Below are positions 56,357 to 64,000 of a stretch of DNA of 64,000 nt, piece by piece. The position numbers were made by a program, and so were the translations under genes. Under the pieces are notes generated by a model. The model had not been told where the DNA came from, did not search any database, and saw nothing but the letters and a program-made list of their open reading frames with translations. Source of the DNA: Brevirhabdus sp. (GTDB lineage Bacteria > Pseudomonadota > Alphaproteobacteria > Rhodobacterales > Rhodobacteraceae); the NCBI GenBank assembly GCA_024637315.1, contig JAGXFH010000009.1, forward strand, positions 1 through 64,000, given 5' to 3'. Every line of letters begins with the position of its first letter. Within the stretch, counting starts at the first letter, position 1.

Positions 56357-56443
56357 AGACAGTCGCGCCGCACAAGTCTATTCCCCCAAGGCGGTTTTTG
56401 ATGTAGTCACTTATGCGTATGCGCGGCGTGGCCGCGCTGCATC

Positions 56444-57355
56444 ATGGGGAAATGGTTGAACGAACGGTCCCGCTATTGGGTTGAATGGCCGACGCTGTCG
56501 CTGGTCGTCCTGAGCTATGCCACCTGGGTGGCAGGCACCACCTTTCTATCGGCTTCGTGGCTCCCTCTGGGGATCGTTCTGACGGCGCTTGCGATCGCCT
56601 TGCATTCATCGTTGCAGCATGAGGTGATCCACGGTCATCCGGTGTCGAACCGGATTGCGGCACAGGCGCTGGTGTTTCCATCGGTTATCCTTGCGATCCC
56701 CTATCTCCGATTTCGCGACACGCATCTGGCGCATCACCAGGATGCGGTGCTGACGGATCCCTATGACGACCCGGAATCGAACTACCTCGATCCGGCCGTG
56801 TGGGAGCGACTGCCGTGGATCGTGCAGGCCCTGCTGGCTTTCAACAACACGCTGTTCGGGCGGCTGTTGATCGGCCCGGCGGTGTCGCAGGTGGCCTTCA
56901 TGATCGGTGATTGGCGCAAGGCGCGTGCCGGCGATACTGCCGTGCTGCGCGGCTGGCTGTGGCATATCCCGGCGCTGCTGCCGGTCGTCTGGTGGATGGT
57001 CCATGTGGCCGACATGCCGGTCTGGGCCTATCTGCTTTCTGCTTATGCGGCAATCTCGATCCTGAAGATCCGCACCTTTCTGGAGCATCAGGCGCATGAG
57101 CGGGCGCGCGGGCGCACGGTAATCATCGAAGATCGCGGTCTGTTGGCGTTTCTGTTTCTGAACAACAATCTGCACGTCGTTCACCACATGCATCCGCGGG
57201 TGCCTTGGTACCGACTGCCAGATCTGTATTTCAGCAATCGCAAACGTTACCTGACCCGAAACAACGGCTATCGCTACAGATCTTACGGCGAGGTGTTTCG
57301 GCGCTACCTGTTCAAGGCCAAGGATCCGGTGCCGCATCCGATCTGGCGGCGCTAG
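56444..57355 (+). CDS. fatty acid desaturase
   Basis: A 303-residue membrane desaturase with the three histidine boxes: HEVIHGH (near 70), HLAHH (near 95), and NNNLHVVHHMHP (near 240), binding two irons. Several hydrophobic spans flank them. The C-terminus is basic. Substrate could be an acyl lipid or another membrane lipid; the exact position cannot be told. Downstream EamA gene starts 25 bases later on the same strand. Confidence 0.92.
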   Translation: MGKWLNERSRYWVEWPTLSLVVLSYATWVAGTTFLSASWLPLGIVLTALAIALHSSLQHEVIHGHPVSNRIAAQALVFPSVILAIPYLRFRDTHLAHHQDAVLTDPYDDPESNYLDPAVWERLPWIVQALLAFNNTLFGRLLIGPAVSQVAFMIGDWRKARAGDTAVLRGWLWHIPALLPVVWWMVHVADMPVWAYLLSAYAAISILKIRTFLEHQAHERARGRTVIIEDRGLLAFLFLNNNLHVVHHMHPRVPWYRLPDLYFSNRKRYLTRNNGYRYRSYGEVFRRYLFKAKDPVPHPIWRR

Positions 57356-57379
57356 GCCGAACATGGCAGACATCCGGGC

Positions 57380-58282
57380 ATGGATGCCTGGATCCCCATT
57401 ACCATAGCTGCCGCCGCCGCGCAGACGGTGCGGTTCATGCTGCAAAAGCACTTGAAATCCACGGCGCTGACCACGACCGGCGCGACCTTCGCGCGGTTCG
57501 TCTATTCGGCGCCGCTGGTGGCAGCCTTGATCTGGGGCTATTCGCGATTGAGCGCGCAGCCCTTGCCGGCGATGTCGCCGCCGTTCTGGGGCTATGCGAT
57601 GGCCGGGGGTCTTGCGCAGATCCTCGCAACGATGTGCGTGGTGGCCCTGTTCGCGGAGCGGAACTTCGCCGTCGGCATCACCTTCAAGAAGACCGAGGTC
57701 ATTCAGACCGCTATTGTCGGTTATCTTGTGCTGGGCGAGGGGCTGAGCCCTGCCGGGATGCTGGCAGTGCTGCTCGGCTTCGTCGGCGTATTGATCCTGT
57801 CGGATCCCCCGGGCGGGATCGGACATGTGGTGCGGCGGTTGATGAACCGGGCGGCGGGGCTGGGGTTGCTCTCGGGCGTGTTCTTCGCGATCTCCGCGGT
57901 GGGTTATCGTGGCGCATCGCTTGCCTTGGGGTCTGGCGACGTGGCCCTGCGGGCAGGCTTCACGCTGGCGGTAGTCACCGCGACCCAGACTGCGGCGATG
58001 CTGGCATGGCTGGCATGGCGCGACCGGGCGCAGATCGTCGCCGTAGCGCGGGCCTGGCGGATTGCCGGGCTGGTCGGGCTGACAAGCATGGTCGGCAGTT
58101 TCTGCTGGTTCAGTGCTTTCACGCTGAAGAATGCGGCCTATGTGAACACCCTCGGGCAGGTCGAACTGATCTTCAGCATCGGCGCCTCGGTTTTGTACTT
58201 CAAAGAGAAGATCAGCGGGCGCGAGGTGTTGGGAATCGCGGTGCTTCTGACCAGCATCGTCTTGCTGGTGGCGTTCCTTTAA
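57380..58282 (+). CDS. EamA family (DMT) transporter
   Basis: A 300-residue ten-span drug/metabolite transporter with two EamA repeats: first half with FKKTEVIQTAIVGYLVLGEGLSPAGMLAVLLGFVGVLIL, second with LKNAAYVNTLGQVELIFSIGASVLYFKEKISGREVLGIAVLLTSIVLLV. These are the repeat-end signatures (xxxEG/KEKISxxExxG). Substrate unknown. No frame break. Confidence 0.9.
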   Translation: MDAWIPITIAAAAAQTVRFMLQKHLKSTALTTTGATFARFVYSAPLVAALIWGYSRLSAQPLPAMSPPFWGYAMAGGLAQILATMCVVALFAERNFAVGITFKKTEVIQTAIVGYLVLGEGLSPAGMLAVLLGFVGVLILSDPPGGIGHVVRRLMNRAAGLGLLSGVFFAISAVGYRGASLALGSGDVALRAGFTLAVVTATQTAAMLAWLAWRDRAQIVAVARAWRIAGLVGLTSMVGSFCWFSAFTLKNAAYVNTLGQVELIFSIGASVLYFKEKISGREVLGIAVLLTSIVLLVAFL

Positions 58283-58290
58283 GGATCGAC

Positions 58291-58317
58291 AAGGTACAGA
58301 AGGTACAGCAGGTAAAG
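58291..58317 (+). repeat. 9-bp tandem repeat, three copies
   Basis: AAGGTACAG, AAGGTACAG, CAGGTAAAG head to tail, nine bases after the EamA stop. Short and between convergent genes; likely of no consequence. Confidence 0.6.
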
Positions 58318-58391
58318 TACGAAGCGCGGACTCGGTTTGAAAGTGAGCTTCGCGTTTGGGAAGATGACTTGAGGCGCGGCGCAAACGGCGC

Positions 58392-59081
58392 CTATCCCAA
58401 GGGGCTTTGACCGCCCAACCGTTCGAACAGGCTCTCCTCGTCGGAATTGTTGAAGAATGGTACCGAGGGCGGCGGGCCGATCCGGGGCAGCGAGGCCGCC
58501 ACCTCTGCCAGCACGACTTCGGTGATGAACGGCAGGTCGAAGCTGCGCGCCTTGGACAGCGGAATCCATTGCAGTTGCGAAAGCTCGTCGGTAGCGGCGC
58601 TGAAGTCATCGGGGTCGTTTGCCAGATGCGCCGCGTCGGCCAGGAAAAACCGCGCATCGAACCGGCGAGGTCGTCCGGGCGGAGTGATCGCTCGAAAAAC
58701 GTAGTGCAGGGCGTCGGCGCGGGGCAGATGGCCGGTGGCGGCAAAGCTTTGCCAATCTGGCGGCACCTCGTCCGGCCATTGGCCGCGCGCGCCGAGGATC
58801 AGGCCCGACTCTTCCCACAATTCGCGGATCGCGGCGGCGGCGAGCGCGGCCGAGACGTCTGGTCCGGCACCCAGGCGCAGGCGTTCCTCGCAAGTCAGTG
58901 ACATGCGCGTGGCAAGTGGAATGCCGCGATCCCTGGGGTCCACAGCGCCGCCGGGAAAGACGACCTTGTTTGGCATGAAGGCGGCCCCTGCACCGCGTTG
59001 GCCCATCAAGATGCTCGGATTGGTGGCGGCATCGCGGACAAGGATGATCGTGGCGGCATCGCGGATTGGCGGGGTGGTCAT
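58392..59081 (-). CDS. NUDIX hydrolase (CoA-diphosphatase-like layout)
   Basis: A 229-residue NUDIX protein. GAGAAFMPNKVVFPGGAVDPRDRG precedes the Nudix box; AAAIRELWEESGLILGARG carries the REUxEExGU core. The longer flanks (RADALHYVFRAITPPGRPRRFDARFFLA) resemble the COG0494 group common in alphaproteobacteria. Start at 59081 after GAAGGAGCGCTG. Substrate unknown. Next to DUF983 upstream on the same strand. Confidence 0.9.
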   Translation of the reverse strand: MTTPPIRDAATIILVRDAATNPSILMGQRGAGAAFMPNKVVFPGGAVDPRDRGIPLATRMSLTCEERLRLGAGPDVSAALAAAAIRELWEESGLILGARGQWPDEVPPDWQSFAATGHLPRADALHYVFRAITPPGRPRRFDARFFLADAAHLANDPDDFSAATDELSQLQWIPLSKARSFDLPFITEVVLAEVAASLPRIGPPPSVPFFNNSDEESLFERLGGQSPLG

Positions 59082-59104
59082 CAGCGCTCCTTCGCCGGCG
59101 GGCA

Positions 59105-59485
59105 TCAGGTGAAGCCGTGCATCCGCCTTGCCCATTGAAAGGCTACCATCAGCCCCTTCAGTCTGGGCAGCAGATAAAGCGAAAGCGCGACGCAGCCAAT
59201 CGCGAATCCGGTGAAAAGCACCATCGGTTCGGGACGGAAGGCGGTGAAAACCCAAAGGATCGCGGGCGCCATGATATGACCGACGATCAGGATCGCCAGG
59301 TAGGCAGGCCCGTCATCGGCGCGGTGGTGGTGCATTTCCTCGCTGCAGACGGCACAGGTGTCGCGAACCGTGAGGTACCCTTTGAGCATCGGACCAGAGC
59401 CGCAATTCGGGCAACGCCGGCGCCATCCGCGCAGAAGAGCGAGGCGAAGCGCACGGTCTTCGATCAGAGTTGATTGGTCGGTCAT
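59105..59485 (-). CDS. DUF983 membrane protein
   Basis: A 126-residue protein with a cytoplasmic zinc-ribbon-like head (CPNCGSGPMLKGYLTVRDTCAVC, four Cys) and two C-terminal hydrophobic spans (YLAILIVGHIMAPAILWVFTA, VLFTGFAIGCVALSLYLLP). HHHRADDGPAYLAI is the DUF983 signature. Family unknown function; often in copper/cytochrome contexts. Start choice uncertain (59485 or 59491). Confidence 0.88.
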   Translation of the reverse strand: MTDQSTLIEDRALRLALLRGWRRRCPNCGSGPMLKGYLTVRDTCAVCSEEMHHHRADDGPAYLAILIVGHIMAPAILWVFTAFRPEPMVLFTGFAIGCVALSLYLLPRLKGLMVAFQWARRMHGFT

Positions 59486-59706
59486 CGTCATCAGATTTCG
59501 CACCTTTGCCGGGATTATCCAGAAATAAGGACTTTTCGTCGCAGATTAAAGGCGACGAACTGCCCTTGCGTCGGGATGTCGCAAAGAGGGCGCGCGTGTT
59601 TGGGCGCGGATCAGCGACGGAAAATTGGATCGCCTGCGTTTCAGTCTGTGAACGCGGGACCCGAACCGGTGCTGCGTCAGGCAGAAACCTTAGTTTGGAG
59701 AGAAAG

Positions 59707-60225
59707 ATGACCAGAATTGTTTTGGCAAGCCTTGCAGTCGCCGTTTCGGGATTGGCGTTTGGGGTCGCGAATGCCGATAGCCGCGGTGCAGGGCCCATGG
59801 CAGGTGCAGGCGGCCCGGGCGAGCGCCCGAGTTTCGCCGAATTGGACACCGATGGCGATGGCAGCATCACCATGGCCGAGGTGACTGCGCGCGGTGCGGC
59901 GCGGTTCACCGAAGGCGATGCCGATGGCGATGGCAAGCTGAGCGCCGAGGAACTGACGGCCGCTATCGTTGCCCGTGCCGCCGAGCGTGCCGCGGCGGGC
60001 GTGGCCCGGATGATCGAACAGCGCGACACTGACGGCGATGGCGCACTGAGCCAAGCCGAGATGGGCGGCGAGAGCGGTCAGCGGATGTTCTCTCGGATGG
60101 ATGCGGATGATGACGGCAAGATATCGGCCGAAGAATTCGCGGTGATCGAAAAGCGCGGCCACCTCGGTCAGTTCGGCGGCAAAGGTGGGCATCAAGGTGG
60201 CGAGCGTCGCGGCGATCGCGGATAG
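59707..60225 (+). CDS. periplasmic EF-hand (calmodulin-like) protein
   Basis: A 172-residue exported protein: signal peptide MTRIVLASLAVAVSGLAFGVANA, then four complete EF-hand loops, D47-E58 (DTDGDG), D71-E82 (DADGDG), D107-E118 (DTDGDG) and D132-E143 (DADDDG), each with Asp at 1, 3 and 5, Gly at 6 and Glu at 12. The tail is Gly/Arg-rich. All four sites look Ca2+-competent. Start follows GGAGAGAAAG. It heads a same-strand cluster with the sigma factor, a one-TM protein and a metal-sensor-like protein. Confidence 0.88.
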   Translation: MTRIVLASLAVAVSGLAFGVANADSRGAGPMAGAGGPGERPSFAELDTDGDGSITMAEVTARGAARFTEGDADGDGKLSAEELTAAIVARAAERAAAGVARMIEQRDTDGDGALSQAEMGGESGQRMFSRMDADDDGKISAEEFAVIEKRGHLGQFGGKGGHQGGERRGDRG

Positions 60226-60239
60226 CGAACAGGGTGCGG

Positions 60240-60266
60240 GCGGGCGGAGGGCTTTCCACCGCCCGC
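60240..60266 (+). promoter_or_regulatory. strong hairpin between EF-hand gene and sigma factor
   Basis: GCGGGCGG and CCGCCCGC pair over eight bases with an 11-base loop, 14 bases after the EF-hand stop and about 42 before the sigma start. No T-run follows, so it is a likely processing or attenuation structure rather than a plain terminator. Confidence 0.5.
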
Positions 60267-60307
60267 CGGAATTGCCGAGATTGGCGATTCGGGATACCGA
60301 CTGGACT

Positions 60308-60892
60308 ATGACTATGCCGTTTGACGCCCGCACAGAGGTATCCGACGAGGCCCTTCTGGTCGCGTTCGGTAATGGCGACCGTGCGGCGGCTGTCGCGCTG
60401 ACAGGTCGTCTGGTGCCGCGGGTACTGGGTCATGCCACACGGCTATTGGGCGACCGCGTCGAGGCCGAGGATGTGGCGCAAGAGGCGATGATACGATTGT
60501 GGCGGATCGCCGGCGAATGGCGGCAGGGCGAGGCGAAGGTGACGACATGGCTTTACCGGGTGGTCGCCAACCTGTGCACCGACCGGCTGCGCAAGCGGCG
60601 CTGGGTGGATATCGAGGCCATCCCCGAACCGCCCGATAATGCCGCCAGCGCGCAGGCGGGGATCGAGGCGGCAGAGCGGCAGGACGCGCTGAACTCGGCG
60701 CTGCAGGCCCTGCCCGAGCGGCAGCGGCAAGCGGTGATCTTGCGGCATATCGAGGGATTGGCGAATCCCGAGATTGCCGAGGTGATGGATATAGGTGTGG
60801 AGGCGGTCGAAAGTCTGACCGCGAGAGGCAAGCGGGCGCTGGCGGCGGCATTGGCCCGACGGCGCGAGGAGTTGGGATATGGCGAAGATTGA
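60308..60892 (+). CDS. ECF RNA polymerase sigma factor
   Basis: A 194-residue extracytoplasmic-function sigma factor. Region 2: VAQEAMIRLWRIAGEWRQGEAKVTTWLYRVVANLCTDRLRKRRW; region 4: ALPERQRQAVILRHIEGLANPEIAEVMDIGVEAVESLTARGKRAL (helix-turn-helix). No sigma 1.1 or 3. Start ATG 60308 or 60314. Its stop overlaps the next start, so it is translationally coupled to the putative anti-sigma gene. Confidence 0.9.
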   Translation: MTMPFDARTEVSDEALLVAFGNGDRAAAVALTGRLVPRVLGHATRLLGDRVEAEDVAQEAMIRLWRIAGEWRQGEAKVTTWLYRVVANLCTDRLRKRRWVDIEAIPEPPDNAASAQAGIEAAERQDALNSALQALPERQRQAVILRHIEGLANPEIAEVMDIGVEAVESLTARGKRALAAALARRREELGYGED

Positions 60893-61244
60893 AGGATCGG
60901 AACTGATGCAGGCGAAGCTTGACCGGCTGCTGGCGGCAGCAGAGGATCCAGTTCCCTCTGATGCGCTGATGGCCCGGGTGATGGCCGATGCCGATACGGT
61001 TCTGGCAGAGCAGCGCATCGGCGCGGCAGAGCGGCCGCGTGGTTGGCTGCGTGCCGCCGTCGAGGCAATCGGCGGTTGGCCGGCGATGGCTGGGCTTGCT
61101 ACGGCGACGGTGGCCGGGATCTGGATAGGCTATGTGCAGCCCGGCAATCTGGGCAATCTTGCCGAGGGCGTTCTGACGACCGGCGGCAGCTATGATCTGG
61201 GCGATCTGATGCCCGGATATGACAGTTTGCTGGTCGAGGGATAA
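60879..61244 (+). CDS. putative anti-sigma factor (one-TM protein)
   Basis: A 121-residue protein with a cytoplasmic N-terminal half, one membrane span (PAMAGLATATVAGIWIGYVQ at about 90) and a short periplasmic tail. It overlaps the sigma factor gene by 14 bases and is followed in three bases by the sensor-like gene. Position and topology fit a CnrY-type anti-sigma factor, but no zinc-finger ASD motif is seen, so the assignment is from context only. Confidence 0.6.
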   Translation: MAKIEGSELMQAKLDRLLAAAEDPVPSDALMARVMADADTVLAEQRIGAAERPRGWLRAAVEAIGGWPAMAGLATATVAGIWIGYVQPGNLGNLAEGVLTTGGSYDLGDLMPGYDSLLVEG

Positions 61245-61247
61245 GAC

Positions 61248-61739
61248 ATGACGGAAATGCCTGAATCACAGAAGAAATCGCGCCTGCCCTGGGGGCGCAT
61301 CGTGCTGTTCGCCTCGCTGGCGCTGAACCTGCTGATCGTCGGACTGGTCGCAGGCGCGCTGCTGCGGCATGATCGTCTTGACCGGCAGACACCACTGCGC
61401 GATCTGGGTTACGGGCCGTTCGGCGCAGCCTTGTCACCAGCGGATCGGCGTGAACTGGCGCGCGGTCTACTTGGCCGGGCGGGCGATTTGCGGACCAACC
61501 GCGATGCGATTCGAGCGCATTTCGCCCAGATGTTGGCGGCGTTGCGGGCGCTGCCCTACGATGCCGATAAGGTCGCGGCGCTGGTCCTGACGCAGCAGGC
61601 CAAGCTCGCCGAGCGGCAGGCGATCGGGCAGGAACTGTTACTCGAGCGGATCGCAGCGATGAGCGATGCGGACCGTGCGGCGTTTGCCGATCGGCTGGAG
61701 CGTAGCTTGCGCCGTGCCGGGCATGACCGGAGACGCTAG
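61248..61739 (+). CDS. periplasmic heavy-metal-sensor-like protein (CnrX/ZraP family)
   Basis: A 163-residue membrane-anchored periplasmic protein: one N-terminal span (GRIVLFASLALNLLIVGLVAGALL), then a helical domain with LSPADRRELARGLLGRAGDLRTNRDAIRAHFAQMLAALRALPYDADKV, like the LTxEQR-containing helical periplasmic metal-binding (heavy-metal resistance / CnrX-like) family. Follows the putative anti-sigma gene by three bases. Its end overlaps the pleD gene by four bases on the opposite strand. Confidence 0.75.
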   Translation: MTEMPESQKKSRLPWGRIVLFASLALNLLIVGLVAGALLRHDRLDRQTPLRDLGYGPFGAALSPADRRELARGLLGRAGDLRTNRDAIRAHFAQMLAALRALPYDADKVAALVLTQQAKLAERQAIGQELLLERIAAMSDADRAAFADRLERSLRRAGHDRRR

Positions 61740-63124
61740 GCCGCCGTCTGCCCGAAGGTGACCTGGTTGCGGCCCCCGGACTTCGCCCACAACAGCGCCT
61801 TGTCGGCGCAGTCGACCAGCCTTTCGACATTCTCTGTCGCTTCGTCCGGCTCACCGCCGATCGCCACGCCGATGCTGAGCGTGACCGTTACGCGGCCGTC
61901 ACTGCCGGGCAGGGCGACGGGAGTATCCTCGATCACTGCTCGCAGCCGTTCGGCGGCGATACGGGCCGAGGCGAGGTCAGTGTCAGGCATCGCGACGAGG
62001 AACTCTTCGCCACCGAAGCGGGCGACCAGATCGACGCTGCGCAGGTTATCCTTGATGCGCTGCGCCACCTCCTGCAGGACGGCGTCGCCGGCGGCATGGC
62101 CGTGCTGGTCGTTGACCAGTTTGAAATGGTCGATGTCAAGAACCATGACCGCGAACGGTCGGTCATCGGTGATGGAGCGGGCGGCGATGCGCGACAGATG
62201 CGGCAGCGCGTAGCGGCGGTTGAAAAGCCCGGTCAGCGGGTCGGTCATCGCCAGCTTCAGCCCATCCTCGACCGTGGCGCGCAGCCGGTCGGCCTGCGCC
62301 TTGCGATCAAGCTGGCGGCGGATGCGCAGCGCCATTTCAGTGGCAGTACAGGTTGCGGGCAGAACATCATCAGCGCCCATGTCAAGGGCCGCGATGGCGC
62401 TGAAAAGGTCGCCGTCTTCATGCACGACAAGAATCGCGGAGTGTCGGGTCTCGGCGCGGCTGCGCAGTTCGGCCAGCAAGATCAGCCCGCTGGCCCCGGA
62501 TTTCAGACCGGACGGGATCACCAGCAGGTCTGGTCGGCTGCGGGCTTTGCCAAGCGTGTCCAGCAGTTGTTCGTAGGGCATGATCTCGATGTTCGCCGAG
62601 ACCTTGCCCTCGATCCCGCGACACCAGCGCAGCGCGATATCGGGACGCCTGCCGACCAGAACGACCCGTTCCGCGCGGGCGAAGGTAGAGGGCGCTTCGG
62701 CGAAGCCCAGCTTTCTCGCTGTGCCTTCACGCAGTTTCAGCTCTTCGCCAAGCGCGCGCGAGCGGATCAGGTTGCGGACCCGGGCAAGCAGGATCATTTC
62801 GTCCAGCGGCTTTGGCAGGAACTCTTCGGCTCCTGCCCGCAGCGCGGCCAGCCGTGTCTCGGTATCGAGGCGGGCCGAGACCATGATCACCGGAATGTCG
62901 GTCGTGGCGGGGTCTTCGCGGATCTTGCGACAAACGGTTATGCCGTCGATATCGGGCAGATCGACGTCCAGAATGAGGAGATCAGGCAGATCGTCGGACA
63001 GGGCCGCCAGAACCGCAGCACCGCTGTCTGCCTGCTCCACCCTGTAGCAAGCCGCCGCCAGCTTGACCTTCATGATAATGCGGTTGGTGGCCACATCGTC
63101 TGCGATCAGAATGCGCCCCGTCAT
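61736..63124 (-). CDS. pleD: PleD-type response regulator with GGDEF diguanylate cyclase
   Basis: Makes cyclic di-GMP in response to phosphorylation. 462 residues: receiver 1 (ILIADDVATNRIIMKVKLAAACYRVEQADSG, phospho-acceptor Asp in LILDVDLPD), a degenerate second receiver (about 155-280), and a GGDEF domain with ARFGGEEFLVAMPDTD active site. The inhibitory I-site RxxD is present as RSVD five residues before GGEEF. This two-receiver + GGDEF layout is PleD. Divergent from the DUF3572 gene, an order conserved in Rhodobacterales. Confidence 0.95.
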   Translation of the reverse strand: MTGRILIADDVATNRIIMKVKLAAACYRVEQADSGAAVLAALSDDLPDLLILDVDLPDIDGITVCRKIREDPATTDIPVIMVSARLDTETRLAALRAGAEEFLPKPLDEMILLARVRNLIRSRALGEELKLREGTARKLGFAEAPSTFARAERVVLVGRRPDIALRWCRGIEGKVSANIEIMPYEQLLDTLGKARSRPDLLVIPSGLKSGASGLILLAELRSRAETRHSAILVVHEDGDLFSAIAALDMGADDVLPATCTATEMALRIRRQLDRKAQADRLRATVEDGLKLAMTDPLTGLFNRRYALPHLSRIAARSITDDRPFAVMVLDIDHFKLVNDQHGHAAGDAVLQEVAQRIKDNLRSVDLVARFGGEEFLVAMPDTDLASARIAAERLRAVIEDTPVALPGSDGRVTVTLSIGVAIGGEPDEATENVERLVDCADKALLWAKSGGRNQVTFGQTAA

Positions 63125-63220
63125 GGATTCCCTTGCTTTTAAGTCGAATGTGACTGGTCTTGGTCAGGTATCTTTGAGATTGGTTAAAAAGAGGTTTCCG
63201 AACGGAGGAGTTTGGCGGGC

Positions 63221-63499
63221 ATGCGGCAAGAACACGCCGAGACCATCGCGATCAGCGCCGTCGGCTGGCTGGCTGGGAATGACGAGCTGCTGCCGGTGTT
63301 TCTTGGCGCGACCGGCGCGTCGGAAAGTGATCTGCGGGCGCGGCTGGCAGAGCCGGACTTTCTGGGTTCGGTTCTGGATTTCCTGATGATGGACGACCGC
63401 TGGGTAGTCGAATTCTGCGATGGGCAGGCGTTACGCTACGATCAGATCATGCAAGCCCGGCAGGCCCTGCCAGGCGGTGTGCAGACCAACTGGACCTGA
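63221..63499 (+). CDS. DUF3572 family protein
   Basis: A 92-residue conserved small protein: AETIAISAVGWLAGNDELLPVFLGATGASESDLRARLAEPDFLGSVLDFLMMDDRWVVEFC is the DUF3572 core. The start at 63221 has GGAGGAG nine bases ahead; the TTG at 63212 would be too close to it. Function unknown, but it is routinely encoded next to pleD, suggesting a link to c-di-GMP or cell-pole biology (inference). Confidence 0.9.
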   Translation: MRQEHAETIAISAVGWLAGNDELLPVFLGATGASESDLRARLAEPDFLGSVLDFLMMDDRWVVEFCDGQALRYDQIMQARQALPGGVQTNWT

Positions 63500-63502
63500 G
63501 CA

Positions 63503-63958
63503 TCAAAGGCGCGGCAGCGCGGTGTCCTCGCCCTCATGCGTCTTGCGCAGAAGTCGGCGCAGTATCTCGGTCTCCTTGGGTGTCAGCCGGTCTTGCATGA
63601 TCGCGTTGTTCGCTCGGGCCAGTGGCGTTCCGCTGTCCAGCAGATCTGCCCCCTTGCCGGTCAGGTGAACCGTGGTCATCCGGCGATCACCTAGCCCCGC
63701 CTGCCGGGCGATCAGCCCAGCCGATTCCATCTGGCGCAGTGCCCGCGAAGTGGCGGTGCGGTCGATGCCGACGAATCCGGCGATTTCTGACGGGTGGGTC
63801 AGCGCCTCGTTGCCGACAGCCAGAAGCACGCACCAGGTGATCCGGGTCAGGCCGAGTTCCTTCATTCCGTCATCAAGTCGGCGCTCTTGCAGCCGGGCGG
63901 CCACCGAAAGCTGATAGCCGAGGGACTCGTGCAGGCGGTATCGGTCGCGGTCGGTCAT
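63503..63958 (-). CDS. MarR family transcriptional regulator
   Basis: A 151-residue winged-helix regulator. LTRITWCVLLAVGNEALTHPSEIAGFVGIDRTATSRALRQMESAGLIARQAGLGDRRMTTVHLTGKG contains the MarR HTH and wing (GDRRMTTVHLT). Start at 63958 by family length; the frame is open to 63994. Ligand and target genes unknown; its 3' end converges on DUF3572. Confidence 0.92.
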   Translation of the reverse strand: MTDRDRYRLHESLGYQLSVAARLQERRLDDGMKELGLTRITWCVLLAVGNEALTHPSEIAGFVGIDRTATSRALRQMESAGLIARQAGLGDRRMTTVHLTGKGADLLDSGTPLARANNAIMQDRLTPKETEILRRLLRKTHEGEDTALPRL

Positions 63959-64000
63959 GATCAACTGTGTTAACCACCCGGCGGCCCCTGTCAACGCGGC

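Noticed and set aside
59640-59700. ECF-type promoter (GAACC with CGTC) upstream of the EF-hand gene
   Set aside because: Spacing between the two elements (8 or 21 bases) is outside the 16-17 base range of known ECF promoters.

Overview
The window looks like chromosomal DNA of an alphaproteobacterium of the Rhodobacterales (Rhodobacteraceae). It is GC-rich with strong third-position GC bias. It carries family-typical neighbourhoods: pcm-tolC-DUF2497 near cobQ and valS, pleD divergent from a DUF3572 gene, DUF1178 near a NUDIX gene, and a DUF6280-type gene divergent from efp. I see no replication origin, rRNA, CRISPR array, prophage or complete insertion sequence. Most genes are core metabolism, with a few accessory or decaying patches.

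Layout. 1-7.4 kb: the end of a metallo-beta-lactamase-fold gene, an FAD-linked dehydrogenase, the mtnP-apt purine/methylthioadenosine salvage pair, a flavin reductase, a GNAT enzyme and ptsP. 7.4-10.7 kb: an accessory islet with a small ORF, a frameshifted Hint-domain gene, an alpha/beta hydrolase and a mini zinc-finger protein, lying between ptsP and lysC. 10.7-15.8 kb: lysC, a GNAT remnant, an SDR, DUF1178, NUDIX, waaA and tRNA-Cys. 15.9-30.1 kb: pcm, tolC, a PopZ-like gene, cobQ, a DUF6280-type gene, efp, ygfZ, a glycosyltransferase, a phosphatase, two PLP aminotransferases and valS, whose coding sequence contains an in-frame palindromic insertion. 30.2-35.9 kb: an Lrp-type regulator divergent from an ornithine-decarboxylase-like gene with a possible leader ORF, an orphan molybdenum hydroxylase large subunit broken by an in-frame TGA, DUF2235 and a thioesterase.

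36-41.5 kb: DUF6644/DUF6152-type genes, metF with a divergent MetR-like regulator, suhB, a GFA-family remnant, rhomboid, a TPR protein and tRNA-Leu. 41.6-46.8 kb: a subtilase lipoprotein with a barrel-like tail, a thioredoxin-like protein, an AI-2E permease and a small membrane protein. 46.9-53.6 kb: a minus-strand run of MFS transporter, glsA, cydA, cydB, a 36-residue DUF2474-like microprotein and metG. 53.6-54.4 kb: remnants of a cytochrome b561 and a COG3904-like protein. 54.4-59.5 kb: DsrE, aldo/keto reductase, lipoprotein, desaturase, EamA, NUDIX and DUF983. 59.7-61.7 kb: an EF-hand protein, an ECF sigma factor, a one-TM putative anti-sigma and a periplasmic metal-sensor-like protein, which together resemble a CnrYXH-type surveillance module. 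61.7-64 kb: pleD, DUF3572 and a MarR regulator.

Functional links. MtnP releases adenine that Apt recycles. MetR-like probably controls metF. The Lrp-type regulator probably controls the decarboxylase. The cyd cluster forms a quinol oxidase with its own small subunit. The sigma/anti-sigma/sensor/EF-hand cluster is the best candidate for a little-described signalling system. Six broken genes in 64 kb suggest ongoing gene loss, although single-base frameshifts and stops could also be sequence errors. All family names are from residue-level recognition; no search was run.
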